Source of the DNA: Flavobacterium limi
GTDB lineage: Bacteria; Bacteroidota; Bacteroidia; Flavobacteriales; Flavobacteriaceae
Reading direction: 5' to 3'
DNA: 64,000 bases
Assembly (NCBI RefSeq): GCF_010645075.1
Contig: NZ_JAADZV010000004.1
Coordinates: forward strand, 62,001-126,000
The notes beneath the pieces were generated by a model. That model was not told the origin of the DNA, ran no database searches, and was given only the letters and a program-made list of their open reading frames with translations. Of the stretch, positions 42,877-52,434 are shown piece after piece. Made by a program: the position numbers and the translations under genes. Position 1 is the stretch's first letter; each line of letters starts with the position of its first letter.

Positions 42877-43821
42877 TTAAAACTCAAATTTACTTTTTTC
42901 CTGATAAGCAGCTTTAAAATCGGCTATTATTTCATTAATTATTTTTTCTGCAGGCAAAATTTCATGAATCAGCCCTGCTATTTGTCCTATTTCAAGTTCA
43001 CCTTCTTCAAGATCTCCTTCAAACATTCCTTTTTTTGCCCTTGCTCTTCCCAAAAGCTGTACTAAATCTTCTTTTGAAGGACATTTTTTGTAAAGATCCT
43101 GAACATCTTCATAAAATTTATTTTTAATTAAACGTACAGGCGCTAATTCTTTCAATGTCAACTGAGTATCTCCTTCTTTTGTATCAACTATTTTTTGTTT
43201 AAAATTATTGTGTGAAGATGATTCTGTTGATGCAGCAAAACGGCTTCCAACCTGTACACCATCGGCACCTAAAATCATCACTGCCAGCATTCCTCTTCCG
43301 GTTGCGATTCCACCCGCTGCAATAATCGGAATCTGAATTTTTTCTTTTACCATCGGAATCAAAGTCAGTGTCGTAGTTTCATCACGTCCGTTGTGTCCTC
43401 CTGCCTCAAAACCTTCTGCAACAATAGCATCAACTCCGGATTCCTGGGCTTTTAAAGCAAAAATGCTGCTGCTGACAACATGAACGACTGTAATTCCTTT
43501 TGATTTTAAAAATGAAGTCCATGTTTTAGGATTTCCTGCTGAAGTGAAAATAATTTTTACCCCTTCATCTACCACAATATTGATTATTTCTTCAATATTG
43601 GGATATAACATCGGAATATTAACACCAAACGGTTTGTCCGTTGCTTTTTTGCATTTTTGAATATGTTCCCGCAAGACTTCAGGATACATGGAACCTGCTC
43701 CAATAAGTCCTAAACCACCGGCATTGCTTACAGCAGAAGCTAATTTATAACCACTGTTCCAAACCATGCCGCCCTGAATAATTGGGTATTTTATATTAAA
43801 AAGCTGAGTAATTTTATTCAT
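42877..43821 (-). CDS. Nitronate monooxygenase / FabK-like FMN enzyme
   Basis: A 314-residue TIM-barrel FMN protein. It has YPIIQGGMVWNSGYKLASAV, GLIGAGSMYPEVL, the central EGFEAGGHNGRDETTTLTLIP containing the active-site His, and AAGGIATGRGMLAVMILGAD plus GVQVGSRFAASTES for phosphate binding. The same fold serves nitronate monooxygenase and the FabK enoyl-ACP reductase, and short motifs do not separate them with certainty. No fatty-acid genes are beside it. It overlaps no neighbour and starts 10 bp after the serine peptidase gene. Confidence 0.88.
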   Translation of the reverse strand: MNKITQLFNIKYPIIQGGMVWNSGYKLASAVSNAGGLGLIGAGSMYPEVLREHIQKCKKATDKPFGVNIPMLYPNIEEIINIVVDEGVKIIFTSAGNPKTWTSFLKSKGITVVHVVSSSIFALKAQESGVDAIVAEGFEAGGHNGRDETTTLTLIPMVKEKIQIPIIAAGGIATGRGMLAVMILGADGVQVGSRFAASTESSSHNNFKQKIVDTKEGDTQLTLKELAPVRLIKNKFYEDVQDLYKKCPSKEDLVQLLGRARAKKGMFEGDLEEGELEIGQIAGLIHEILPAEKIINEIIADFKAAYQEKSKFEF

Positions 43822-43831
43822 TAAAGAATTA

Positions 43832-45436
43832 TTATTGTTTTATAATTTTTCCAGTTTTATGCAAACCATCTGCATCAAAAGTATAAAAATAGATTCCGCT
43901 TTTTAATGATTCTACTGAAAGATCAGGATTTTGCCCAGTTATCTTTTTTTCAAGTACTTTTTCACCTAAAATCGAATAAATAATGACTGAAGCATTATGT
44001 ACTTCATTTGAAAATAAAAATGTAACATTAGTTTTAGCAGGATTCGGATAAAGAACAAAATCATTATTTACAAAATTACCAACTGCCAATGCAGCACCAA
44101 AATTTGGAATTCCGTAACCATAGTTATTATCAGGAGTCAAATATTTATCAGCAGACTGAATGACCATAGTTCTAATTTCCTGATTCGTTTTTTCAGGATA
44201 AGCCTGCCACAAACAGGCAATCATTCCAGCCATAATTGGACATGAAAAAGAAGTCCCGTCTGAGGTAACAATATTACCCGAAATATCAGAAATCACAGCA
44301 GACGAACCTTGCGCCATAATATCAGGTTTTATCCTTCCATCATAACTTGGGCCAATGGAACTAAAAGATGATTTTACTTTTGTACCCGTAACAGAACCGA
44401 CTGCAATAACAGAAACTGCATCGGCAGGTCCGCCTATATGTTTTTCAGTCTGGCCTCCTTCGTTACCTGCAGCAGCTACTACAATAATTCCTTTGCTAAA
44501 TGCAATTTCTGCACCACGCGAAATAAAAGTGGTAACTCCATTCATATCACTATAAGTGTAATTGTAATCCGGATTATTCCTGTCACCGAAATATCCTAAC
44601 GAAGTGGTAATAATATCAACACCTAAACTATCTGCTTTTTCTGCTGCTTCTACCCAAAGCGATTCTTCAAGAGGATTTTCCAGAGCATCAATTTCAGTTC
44701 GAAAAAGATAATAAGAAGCATCTGGAGCTGTTCCTACCAAAGCATTTTCCTTATATCCACCCATTGCAGAAAGCACCATAGTTCCGTGACTTCCACCTGC
44801 ATAAAAATTGGCATTTCGCGAAACATAATCATATCCGCCCAAAATTTGATTATTATCTCTTATTTTCCTGAAAGGTTCTGCTGTATTAACACCCGGAAAG
44901 CCAGCATCCATAACAGCAATTATTTTTCCCGAACCTGTATAATTTTGCTGATGCAAAACATGCCCGTTCAGCATCTGAATTTGGTTTGCTGAAGTTCCGT
45001 AATTATAATTTACCGCTGTCTCAAGCTTATTTTTTGTCTGGGAAACTTTATTTTGTAAAACTTTTTTCCCGGTTAAATTAAGTGATTTATTTGCAAAAAC
45101 TACTTTATCAACAAATGCGAACGCAGTCAAAGCTGAAATACTTGCCTGAGTCCCTCTGATATGAAGAGCATTAAGCCACTTAGACTTTGCCATAACGGTA
45201 ATCCCTGAACTTGTTTTTATCTGACTGACATAAGCAGTTTCTAAAGGAGCATCGGTAAAATTTAAAGCAATATTTTGATTTGTCCTGCGATCTATCGCTC
45301 GCTGTGATAGTATTAAAAGCGGAGAATTCAGATAAGTCTGCGCATTAGGTTTTGAATTAAAATAAACCCATGCCTCTTCCTGTGAAAACATCACAGTCGA
45401 AATCAGTAAGAATATAACAGCGTAATGTATCTTCAT
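43832..45436 (-). CDS. Secreted subtilisin-like (S8) peptidase with T9SS sorting domain
   Basis: A 534-residue protein with signal peptide (STVMFSQ). The catalytic triad is visible: Asp in AVMDAGFPGV, His in GSHGTMVLSAM, Ser in GTSFSCPIMAG, with the oxyanion Asn in VVAAAGNEGG. The last 80 residues start at FVLYPNPAKTNVTF and end SGIYFYTFDADG plus KIIKQ, a T9SS type A sorting domain. It would be exported across the outer membrane and processed. The propeptide is short (about residues 20-150 include a long N-terminal region). The substrate is unknown. Confidence 0.93.
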   Translation of the reverse strand: MKIHYAVIFLLISTVMFSQEEAWVYFNSKPNAQTYLNSPLLILSQRAIDRRTNQNIALNFTDAPLETAYVSQIKTSSGITVMAKSKWLNALHIRGTQASISALTAFAFVDKVVFANKSLNLTGKKVLQNKVSQTKNKLETAVNYNYGTSANQIQMLNGHVLHQQNYTGSGKIIAVMDAGFPGVNTAEPFRKIRDNNQILGGYDYVSRNANFYAGGSHGTMVLSAMGGYKENALVGTAPDASYYLFRTEIDALENPLEESLWVEAAEKADSLGVDIITTSLGYFGDRNNPDYNYTYSDMNGVTTFISRGAEIAFSKGIIVVAAAGNEGGQTEKHIGGPADAVSVIAVGSVTGTKVKSSFSSIGPSYDGRIKPDIMAQGSSAVISDISGNIVTSDGTSFSCPIMAGMIACLWQAYPEKTNQEIRTMVIQSADKYLTPDNNYGYGIPNFGAALAVGNFVNNDFVLYPNPAKTNVTFLFSNEVHNASVIIYSILGEKVLEKKITGQNPDLSVESLKSGIYFYTFDADGLHKTGKIIKQ

Positions 45437-45478
45437 TGTATTACTTTTTTAAGGCCAAAGCCTGATAAAAGTATAAAG

Positions 45479-46666
45479 CTATGAAATTACTCCCGAACCA
45501 GCTAATTCATTTTCTAAATACCAGGCAACAAATTGTCCTTCTGTAATCGCTGATTGCGGCTCCTCAAAACGAACATACATTCCGTCTGCGAACTGGTGCA
45601 GAGTTGCTTTTTGTAAAGGCTGGCGATAACGGATTCTTGCCATTACTTCCATGGTTTCCCCAACATTTAAAGTCAGATCAGTACGAATCCAGTGTACTTC
45701 GGATTTTTCTATAAACAAGGCTTTTTTAAACAATCCCGGATGATTGCTTGTAAGACCTGTATAAATCGTGTTGGTTTCAACGTCTGTTGCAATCACAAAT
45801 AACGGATCAGTAGTTCCGCCAACATTCAGCCCTTTTCTTTGTCCAACGGTAAAATAATGAGCTCCCTGATGTTTACCCATAAATTTCCCCATTTCCGGAC
45901 GATAATTCAATTTTTGGGCTTCAGCTTTTAATTCATCTTCCAAAGATAATCCGGCTGGTTCTTCAACAGTATAAATTGGATCATTTTTATCAATCTGAAC
46001 AATTTTTCCTTCTTTGGGCTGCAATTTTTGCTGCAAAAATTCCGGCAAACGAACTTTTCCAATAAAACATAATCCCTGAGAATCTTTCTTTTCGGCAGTA
46101 ACCAATTCCATTTCTGCTGCAATTTCGCGAACTTCAGGTTTAGTCAAAGCTCCAATTGGGAACAAGGCTTTAGATAATTGTTCCTGGGATAACTGACATA
46201 AAAAATATGATTGATCTTTGTTGTTATCTGCTCCTGCAATCAATTGATAGACAGTTTTTCCATCAACTTCAGTTTTACCTTTTTGACAATAATGTCCCGT
46301 TGCTACATAATCAGCACCAAGACTTAAGGCAATTTTCATGAAAACATCAAATTTGATTTCGCGGTTACAAAGTACATCAGGATTCGGAGTTCTCCCTTTT
46401 TCGTATTCGTTGAACATATAGTCCACGATTTTTTCTTTGTATTCTTCGCTTAAATCAACAGTCTGAAACGGTATTCCAAGTTTTTCAGCTACTAAAAGTG
46501 CATCATTACTGTCTTCCAGCCACGGACATTCATTTGAAATAGTTACAGAGTCATCGTGCCAGTTTTTCATAAAAAGGCCAATAACTTCGTATCCCTGCTG
46601 CTGCAATAAATAAGCTGCAACACTCGAATCCACTCCACCGGAAAGTCCAACAACTACACGTTTCAT
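45479..46666 (-). CDS. mnmA: tRNA 2-thiouridine(34) synthase
   Basis: A 395-residue protein with PP-loop [15 protein letters not shown], catalytic cysteines in [12 protein letters not shown] and QGLCFIGKV, the [10 protein letters not shown] motif, and a C-terminal beta barrel with [10 protein letters not shown]. It adds sulfur to U34 of Lys, Glu and Gln tRNAs, using ATP and persulfide. It is cytoplasmic, of the usual length, and transcribed from its own promoter (-7 TATCTTTG). Confidence 0.97.
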   Translation of the reverse strand: MKRVVVGLSGGVDSSVAAYLLQQQGYEVIGLFMKNWHDDSVTISNECPWLEDSNDALLVAEKLGIPFQTVDLSEEYKEKIVDYMFNEYEKGRTPNPDVLCNREIKFDVFMKIALSLGADYVATGHYCQKGKTEVDGKTVYQLIAGADNNKDQSYFLCQLSQEQLSKALFPIGALTKPEVREIAAEMELVTAEKKDSQGLCFIGKVRLPEFLQQKLQPKEGKIVQIDKNDPIYTVEEPAGLSLEDELKAEAQKLNYRPEMGKFMGKHQGAHYFTVGQRKGLNVGGTTDPLFVIATDVETNTIYTGLTSNHPGLFKKALFIEKSEVHWIRTDLTLNVGETMEVMARIRYRQPLQKATLHQFADGMYVRFEEPQSAITEGQFVAWYLENELAGSGVIS

Positions 46667-46695
46667 TCTAAATTGTTTTTATTTTTACAAGGGTG

Positions 46696-46703
46696 CAAAG
46701 ATA
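46696..46703 (-). promoter_or_regulatory. -7 element before mnmA
   Basis: TATCTTTG on the minus strand, 30 bp upstream of the ATG. No clear -33 element. Confidence 0.45.
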
Positions 46704-46781
46704 AATCAAATTATAGATAATTATGGTAGTTTTAATCAGTTTATATAATCCTGCTACAGATAAAACTTATGAAGTATTTAA

Positions 46782-47486
46782 TTATTGCATTTTAGGTTTT
46801 GAGTCGGCTTGATAGCTGCTTTTAGGATCACTCATATTCACTTCTTTCGTTAATTTGCCTTTCAGGTAAAATTGCCACATTCCGACTTTTTTACCATTTA
46901 AAAATTTACCTTTAGAAGCTACCGCGCCATCTGAATCATAAAAAACGGCATCACCATTAAACTGGTTATTGGCATATGTTGTTTGTTCTAAAATAATTCC
47001 GTTTTGTCCAAACTTCTTATAAACTCCTTCTTTCAGACCATTTTTATACGTCATTTCTTCAGCGACTTTTGCATTTGGATAATAAACAGTTCTTTTACCT
47101 TCTAGCTTTCCGTTTTTATAATTTTCAACAGTCATTAAAACTTTAGAAGCCTTGTGGTAATATTTCCATTCCCCTTCATACTTTTTTCCAACAACTTTCC
47201 CTTCGCTTACTATATTTTTCTTCTGGTCATAAAAAATAGTATAGGCGCTACCGTCATTTGCACTAAAATCACGGGTTGCTATTACATCTCCTTTTTTAGT
47301 ATCATCAAAAAACTTAAAAATTCCAACTTCCTTTCCGTGACTGAATGTACCTTCATAGCGGGGTCTCTTAGAAACTTCATAAATACCTTTCCAGACACCA
47401 TCTTTTTTTCCGTTGGCATCCACTTTATTAAAATCCTGCGCAAAACATGTGGCGCTTATTAAAAACAAAATCAAAAAATTTTTCAT
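46782..47486 (-). CDS. Secreted YwqK/MORN-like repeat protein
   Basis: The ATG at 47484-47486 gives 234 residues with a signal peptide (LISATCFAQ). It contains repeating G.W..Y and NGK..G..K.Y units: GKKDGVWKGIYE, GTFSHGKEVGIFKFF, NGKLEGKRTVYYPN, NGLKEGVYKKFGQNG, NGKKVGMWQFYLKG. This matches the family called toxin-antitoxin system YwqK antitoxin, a name that reflects one Bacillus context and should not be read as function here. It is probably an envelope protein. It has a -7 element at 47531-47538. Confidence 0.85.
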   Translation of the reverse strand: MKNFLILFLISATCFAQDFNKVDANGKKDGVWKGIYEVSKRPRYEGTFSHGKEVGIFKFFDDTKKGDVIATRDFSANDGSAYTIFYDQKKNIVSEGKVVGKKYEGEWKYYHKASKVLMTVENYKNGKLEGKRTVYYPNAKVAEEMTYKNGLKEGVYKKFGQNGIILEQTTYANNQFNGDAVFYDSDGAVASKGKFLNGKKVGMWQFYLKGKLTKEVNMSDPKSSYQADSKPKMQ

Positions 47487-47530
47487 ATTTTCTTTTTCTA
47501 TACAACAACAAATATTGCCTTTTAGTATTG

Positions 47531-47538
47531 CAAATGTA
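47531..47538 (-). promoter_or_regulatory. -7 element before the YwqK-like gene
   Basis: TACATTTG on the minus strand, 44 bp upstream of the chosen start, inside the longer reading frame, which supports the shorter start. Confidence 0.4.
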
Positions 47539-47730
47539 TAACCATTAAAGAGAAACATTTTTACTTAACATACAAAAGATCGTAAAAAGCTCAAAATTAA
47601 ACACTTTAAAAAATATAATATTTTTTTAAAAAGCTTTACAATTTATAGAATAACTTTTCCAATTTAAACTATATTCGCAAAAAAATAATACCAAAAAATA
47701 TTGTAGCCAAAATATTAAATCCCAACATTT

Positions 47731-48177
47731 ATGAAGATCTTAAAATTACTCTTTCTTACCCTTTTTATGGGAGCAACGCAGATACATGCACAAGCTAAAG
47801 TTACTTCTATTATCTACAAATTCCACGAACATTTTATGACTACAGACATAGGTCAGCCTGTTGCCGGTACTTATTTAATTGAAGGAACAACCAAACCTAT
47901 TATCCAGATTAATGCTGATGGCACAGGTATTTATCAATTAGATAACCTGTCTAAAAAAGAGATGGTCTGGGGAATCAAATGTAGTGATGAGGGTATTCCT
48001 ATATTTAAAGAAGGGTACGACAGCTCTTCTTATACATTCTGGTACAAATTAAAAGGAAGCGGTGAATGGCTTTATACGCAGTTTTTGATTATTCCCGGAA
48101 AGAAAAAAATGTACCTTATGGGTGATCGTGTAAAAAATTATGGGGAAACAGAAGTCAAGGACACTGAATCAAATTAA
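47731..48177 (+). CDS. Hypothetical secreted protein
   Basis: A 148-residue protein with a signal peptide (MGATQIHAQ). The mature part is beta-rich with TYLIEGTTKPIIQINADGTG, MVWGIKCSDEGIPIFKEGYD and WLYTQFLIIPGKKKMYLMGD. It resembles small lipocalin-like envelope proteins in shape, but I do not recognise a family. It stands alone between a divergent YwqK-like gene and an acyl-CoA synthetase gene. Confidence 0.75.
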   Translation: MKILKLLFLTLFMGATQIHAQAKVTSIIYKFHEHFMTTDIGQPVAGTYLIEGTTKPIIQINADGTGIYQLDNLSKKEMVWGIKCSDEGIPIFKEGYDSSSYTFWYKLKGSGEWLYTQFLIIPGKKKMYLMGDRVKNYGETEVKDTESN

Positions 48178-48325
48178 CTATCGTTTTTAGTTGAAGTTTA
48201 AGCAAAAATGAAACGTTTTCGCTGGTTTTATAAATCTGCCTAAAAATTTCGTTTTTTATTTCATGAAATTAAAAATCATACCTTATTTTTATTTAATTTG
48301 CAGTAAACTTCAATATATCATATAA

Positions 48326-50104
48326 ATGGTTACAATCACACGTCTTTTTGATTTTCCTTATTATCAACAAGAAACATACAATCTTCCGGTTGCATTGGCT
48401 ACCAAAAAAAATGGGGTTTGGGAAAAAACATCCAGCAGTGAATATATTGCTAAAGCAAATGCGGTTTCAAGGGCATTATTACGCCTGGGTGTTCAAAAAG
48501 ATGATAAAATTGCCTTAATCACTTCTAATAATCGTACTGAGTGGAATATCATGGATATTGGTATCCAGCAAACCGGCGCACAGAACGTACCGGTCTACCC
48601 CACTATTTCTGAAGAAGATTACGAATATATTTTAAACCATAGTGGCAGCATTTATTGTTTTGTTTCTGATGAAGAAGTACTTCAGAAAGTAAATGCCATA
48701 AAAGCTAATGTTCCAACATTAAAAGATGTCTATTCCTTCAATGAAATTTCAGGCTGCAAGCACTGGACAGAATTATTGAGTCTGGGCGCTGACGAAAGTA
48801 ATCAGCAAGAAGTTGAAGCCAGAAAAGACAGCATCAAAGAGGACGATTTAGCTACTATAATTTATACTTCCGGAACTACCGGAAGACCTAAAGGGGTTAT
48901 GCTTTCCCATAAAAATATTGTCTCGAATGTTTTAGACAGTGCCCCGAGAATTCCGTTTGATGCCGGAAAAAGTACTGCTTTGAGTTTCCTGCCTATCTGC
49001 CATATTTTTGAGAGAATGATTTTATACATCTATCAATATTATGGTGTTTCTGTTTATTTTGGGGAATCAATTGAAAAAATCAGCGACAATCTAAAAGAAG
49101 TTAGACCAACTGTCATTACAGCTGTTCCAAGGCTTTTGGAAAAAGTTTATGATAAAATTTACGCTAAAGGTGCTGAACTAACCGGAATCAAGAAAAAATT
49201 ATTCTTCTGGGCTATTGATTTAGGATTGCGATATGAACCGTACGGAGCTAATGGTTTCTGGTATGAATTTCAGTTAAAAATTGCCCGCAAACTAATTTTC
49301 AGCAAATGGAAAGAAGGTTTGGGCGGAAGACTAGACCTTATGGTATCAGGAAGTGCTGCTTTACAACCGCGTTTATCAAGAGTTTTTGCCGCCGCCGAAA
49401 TTCCTGTGATGGAAGGTTACGGCTTATCTGAAACTTCGCCTGTAATTGCCGTAAATGACCAAAGAAATAAAGGTTTCAAGATCGGAACTGTTGGAAAACC
49501 AATCCGTAATATTGAAGTAAAAATTGCTGAAGACGGTGAAATTCTCTGCAAAGGCCCAAACGTAATGCTGGGCTACTATAAAGATGAAGAAAAAACGGCA
49601 GAAGCTTTACAGAATGGATATTTCCATACGGGAGATATTGGTGAAATAGACAGCGAAGGTTTCCTGAAAATTACCGATCGTAAAAAAGAAATGTTCAAGA
49701 CTTCCGGCGGAAAGTACATTGCGCCCCAGCTTATTGAAAATGCCATGAAACAATCCCGTTTTATTGAACAGATTATGGTAATTGGCGATGGCGAAAAAAT
49801 GCCGGCTGCTTTTATTCAGCCTAATTTTGAATTTGTAAAAGAATGGGCTAAAATCAATAAAGTTACTTTGGGTAATACAACTGCTGAAATTGCTTCAAAT
49901 CCTGAGGTTATCAAACGTATTGACAAAGAAATTGAAAGTATCAATGAAAAGTTTGGTAACTGGGAAAAAATAAAGCGTTTTGAGCTTACTCCAGATGTGT
50001 GGTCTATCGATGGCGGACAACTTACTCCTACCCTGAAACTAAAACGTAAAAACATCAGAGAGATATACAAAAATCTTTACGCTAAAATCTACGATCATAA
50101 TTAA
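48326..50104 (+). CDS. Long-chain acyl-CoA synthetase (AMP-binding)
   Basis: A 592-residue adenylating enzyme. It has the P-loop IIYTSGTTGRPKGVMLSHKN, the core motif EGYGLSETSPV, YFHTGDIGEID and the end LKITDRKKEMFKTSGGKYI with the final catalytic Lys near GGQLTPTLKLKRK. It activates long-chain fatty acids as acyl-AMP and transfers them to CoA, at the membrane. The length and N-terminal domain match the bacterial FAA1-like group (FadD15-type). It is a single gene with its own terminator. Confidence 0.94.
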   Translation: MVTITRLFDFPYYQQETYNLPVALATKKNGVWEKTSSSEYIAKANAVSRALLRLGVQKDDKIALITSNNRTEWNIMDIGIQQTGAQNVPVYPTISEEDYEYILNHSGSIYCFVSDEEVLQKVNAIKANVPTLKDVYSFNEISGCKHWTELLSLGADESNQQEVEARKDSIKEDDLATIIYTSGTTGRPKGVMLSHKNIVSNVLDSAPRIPFDAGKSTALSFLPICHIFERMILYIYQYYGVSVYFGESIEKISDNLKEVRPTVITAVPRLLEKVYDKIYAKGAELTGIKKKLFFWAIDLGLRYEPYGANGFWYEFQLKIARKLIFSKWKEGLGGRLDLMVSGSAALQPRLSRVFAAAEIPVMEGYGLSETSPVIAVNDQRNKGFKIGTVGKPIRNIEVKIAEDGEILCKGPNVMLGYYKDEEKTAEALQNGYFHTGDIGEIDSEGFLKITDRKKEMFKTSGGKYIAPQLIENAMKQSRFIEQIMVIGDGEKMPAAFIQPNFEFVKEWAKINKVTLGNTTAEIASNPEVIKRIDKEIESINEKFGNWEKIKRFELTPDVWSIDGGQLTPTLKLKRKNIREIYKNLYAKIYDHN

Positions 50105-50125
50105 TCAAAATAATATAACCAACCC

Positions 50126-50158
50126 AAAACGGCTGTCTTTAATTAGAACAGCCGTTTT
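50126..50158 (+). terminator. Rho-independent terminator
   Basis: Arms AAAACGGCTGT and ACAGCCGTTTT with an 11-base loop and a T run, 21 bp after the acyl-CoA synthetase stop. Confidence 0.85.
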
Positions 50159-50269
50159 TATATAATAACCTGGTATCAAAAATTATTAAAATACGAAAAA
50201 CTGCAAATAAAAAATATTTGCAGTTTCCTACAGCTATCTTTTCTGATTGCTGCGATAACAAATTAAATT

Positions 50270-50815
50270 CTAATTTTTCAGGCACCAATGCAATATTTTA
50301 GCAATATTTTTAGCATCATCAATGCCTCTGTGATGTATTCCTTCTAACGGAATATTTAAGAGATGCAGCGCACCATTCATTCCGGTTGGTTTCTGCAAAC
50401 CGAATTTTTCGGCAAAATGTACTTTTACATTAATATGCTCTTCTCCCATTGGATAGGCAACACCAAACGATTTGCATTGCTTTTTCAACATGTTTAAATC
50501 ATATTGCCCGTAACTTGCCCAAGTATACAAATCGGGACTATACTCATCAATCAGTTCATTAATGGCGTCTTCAAAAAGAACGCCATTATTATCTAACAAC
50601 TCCTGAGTAATAGTCGTAAGTTCTGTACAAAACGGACTCACCTTTGAGCGTTGCGGTTTTATGAGAATGCCTTTGTTTTGGGTAATTTTTCCTGTTTCAG
50701 CATCTAAAACCGCTAAACCGATTTCTATAATTTCATTTTCCTGCCCCTTCGGGACTGCTCCCTGCCAGCATGTGGCTTCTAAATCGATAATAATAATTTT
50801 ATTTGTAGCTTTCAT
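50270..50815 (-). CDS. DEDDh 3'-5' exonuclease, copy 1
   Basis: A 181-residue exonuclease domain: IIDLEATCWQG (first Asp and Glu), YTWASYGQYDLNMLKKQC (second Asp), and HHRGIDDAKNIAKIL with the general-base His and last Asp. The ExoI/II/III motifs and the Cys-Trp after DLEAT are those of ERI1/KapD-like exonucleases that trim RNA ends. It is 18 bp downstream of the metallophosphoesterase gene and has a paralogue at 51671-52219. The pair with tRNA-like genes nearby suggests RNA 3'-end work. Confidence 0.92.
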   Translation of the reverse strand: MKATNKIIIIDLEATCWQGAVPKGQENEIIEIGLAVLDAETGKITQNKGILIKPQRSKVSPFCTELTTITQELLDNNGVLFEDAINELIDEYSPDLYTWASYGQYDLNMLKKQCKSFGVAYPMGEEHINVKVHFAEKFGLQKPTGMNGALHLLNIPLEGIHHRGIDDAKNIAKILHWCLKN

Positions 50816-50833
50816 TTTCTTAATTTTTTAAAT

Positions 50834-51400
50834 TTATAATTCTCTGTCTCCAAAAGGAGTTTTCCAGTCTTTCTTTAAAATGATGCTTTTTACTTCATCA
50901 TAAGAAAGCGGTGCGTAATTATGGCAATCTACGCCAACATCAAACGAACGTGATGTTTCGTCATCAAACAAGTTACCATGTGAGTGCCCATACAAGTGCC
51001 AGGTTCCTCTAAAAGAACTTCTCCACACTTTCATGGCGTAGTGAAAAAGAATAATCTTTTGCCTTCCATTTGTCGCTTCTTCATCAGGTACACTTAATTC
51101 ATAGTAATCTTTGATCCATTCAAATCGTTTTGCATAGCTCAAAGCCGACTTATCGTGATTGCCTTTTACCAGAAAAACAGAACCGTGTAACTGGTCTAAA
51201 ATTTCTTTTGTTCGTTCCGGTCTTGCCAGCGAAATGTCTCCTAAGTGATAGACAATATCCCGCGGACTTACCTTTTCATTCCAACGCTTAATGAGCTCCT
51301 GATCCATTTCTTCTACTGTAGCAAACGGACGCTCACTAAACCTGATTATATTCGTATGACCAAAATGATGATCAGACGTAAAAAATATTTTTTGATTCAT
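50834..51400 (-). CDS. Calcineurin-like metallophosphoesterase
   Basis: A 188-residue protein with the metal motifs TSDHHFGHTNII, YHLGDISLARP, LVKGNHDKSAL, LFHYAMKVW and HLYGHSHGNLF. This is a compact form of the family without extra domains. Such enzymes cut phosphomono- or diesters, including cyclic phosphate at RNA ends. It lies between two DEDDh exonuclease genes in the same direction, so an RNA-end substrate is plausible but unproven. Confidence 0.92.
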   Translation of the reverse strand: MNQKIFFTSDHHFGHTNIIRFSERPFATVEEMDQELIKRWNEKVSPRDIVYHLGDISLARPERTKEILDQLHGSVFLVKGNHDKSALSYAKRFEWIKDYYELSVPDEEATNGRQKIILFHYAMKVWRSSFRGTWHLYGHSHGNLFDDETSRSFDVGVDCHNYAPLSYDEVKSIILKKDWKTPFGDREL

Positions 51401-51426
51401 TTTAATTTTATTTTTTTTTTAATTCT

Positions 51427-51456
51427 AAAACCACCAGCCCTAAAACTGGCGGTTTT
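51427..51456 (-). terminator. Hairpin in the exonuclease-phosphoesterase gap
   Basis: AAAACC.CCAG and CTGG.GGTTTT arms with one mismatch. It sits between the two same-direction genes, 26 bp before the phosphoesterase start. It could end transcription from upstream or act in the leader. Confidence 0.5.
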
Positions 51457-51639
51457 TCTCATTTAACGAAATCTCTTTTAGCTGACTGATAATATGTGTT
51501 TTTAATCATGATCCCCCAAAATCAGCGATTTTTAAAACTCATCTTTTTCAATTTCTAAAATAAAATTTTGTCTTCCTCCTTCAATTCATTTTCAATAACT
51601 CTTTTATAGAAGTTCTTTTATTTCCTTGACAAAGATTTT

Positions 51640-51672
51640 AAAACGACTACGCTATTATTTTGCGCAGTTTTT
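51640..51672 (-). terminator. Hairpin after exonuclease copy 2
   Basis: AAAACTGCGC-type arm and its inverted copy with mismatches, directly at the stop codon of the gene at 51671-52219. A short T run follows. Confidence 0.5.
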
Positions 51673-52219
51673 ATTTTTTTAAAACTTTATACAGTAGTTT
51701 GGCTGCATTGTAAGCATCATCAGCTCCGTTATGATTCTTTCCTTCAAAAGATTCTCCTACCAGCTCTAGTTCTTTCAATAATCCCTGAGGTTTCTCCTGA
51801 AGGTAAACTAAATTAAAAAGTGTCTTTATATTCAAATAGTCATTTCTAAATGGGTTTTCAATTGCTTTTGCTTCACATTCTTTTTCTAATATTTCCTGAT
51901 CAAAATCACCATAACCAGCAAATATTCTATACTTTGCTGAATACCTGGAATTAATTTTCTTCAATGCTTTCTCAAGAGAAGTTCCTTCTAACTGCAGCTT
52001 TTCATTTGTAATTCCGGTTAATTGGCTACAAAAAGAAGAAACTTGAGAAACTTCTGGTTTGATATAAAAACTTTGTTTATTTTCAATTTTTCCAGATGAT
52101 AAGATTAACTTGCATACTCCTATCTCGATAATTTCCCTCTGATTTAATATTGTTTCCTCCTTAGTTTCCCAACAAGTTGCTTCAATATCAATCACTATAA
52201 TTTTATCATATAATACCAT
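51671..52219 (-). CDS. DEDDh 3'-5' exonuclease, copy 2
   Basis: A 182-residue paralogue of the gene at 50270-50815. It has IIVIDIEATCWETKEE, the central RIFAGYGDFDQEILEKECE and KNHNGADDAYNAAKLLYK. The active-site His is present, with NGADD in place of RGIDD. Protein similarity to copy 1 is clear but moderate. It lies directly upstream of the phosphoesterase and downstream of the tRNA-like genes on the same strand. Confidence 0.9.
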   Translation of the reverse strand: MVLYDKIIVIDIEATCWETKEETILNQREIIEIGVCKLILSSGKIENKQSFYIKPEVSQVSSFCSQLTGITNEKLQLEGTSLEKALKKINSRYSAKYRIFAGYGDFDQEILEKECEAKAIENPFRNDYLNIKTLFNLVYLQEKPQGLLKELELVGESFEGKNHNGADDAYNAAKLLYKVLKK

Positions 52220-52258
52220 GATTTCTATATTTTCATTTTTTAATTAACTTCATTTGAA

Positions 52259-52329
52259 GAGGTTAATATTCTAAGTCACTAAGTTTTTTTTAAGTTTTGA
52301 AGCTTTTTACCTCTGCAACTTAGAACCTC
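52259..52329. repeat. Long-loop inverted repeat after the tRNA-like genes
   Basis: GAGGTT plus TTCTAAGT (52259-52276) pairs with ACTTAGAACCTC (52318-52329), with a 4-base bulge and a 41-base loop. It begins 8 bp after the 3' end of the second tRNA-like sequence and may stop or process that transcript. Confidence 0.5.
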
Positions 52330-52337
52330 CCAAAAGC

Positions 52338-52409
52338 GGCTCATACGGGAATCGAACCCGTTTCTCCCGAGAGACAGTCGGGAAGGTTAGCCAGTAACCC
52401 CAATAAGCC
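52338..52409 (-). tRNA. tRNA-like cloverleaf, anticodon GUC position
   Basis: The minus strand folds into a complete cloverleaf: acceptor GGCTTAT/ATGAGCC (one G-T), D stem GGGT/ACCT with GG at 18-19, a 5-bp anticodon stem CCCGA/TCGGG, loop CTGTCTC, and T arm ACGGG TTCGATT CCCGT. Position 33 is U, but 37 is U, where a purine is expected. The anticodon would be GUC (Asp), yet the body is unlike a normal tRNA-Asp. No CCA is encoded. Either a specialised or decaying tRNA or a tRNA mimic. Confidence 0.6.
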
Positions 52410-52434
52410 AGTTCCTTCTAGAGAACATTTCTTT

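Noticed and set aside
46782..47486. Toxin-antitoxin function for the YwqK-like protein
   Set aside because: The family name is inherited from one case. This protein is secreted and has no toxin gene beside it.
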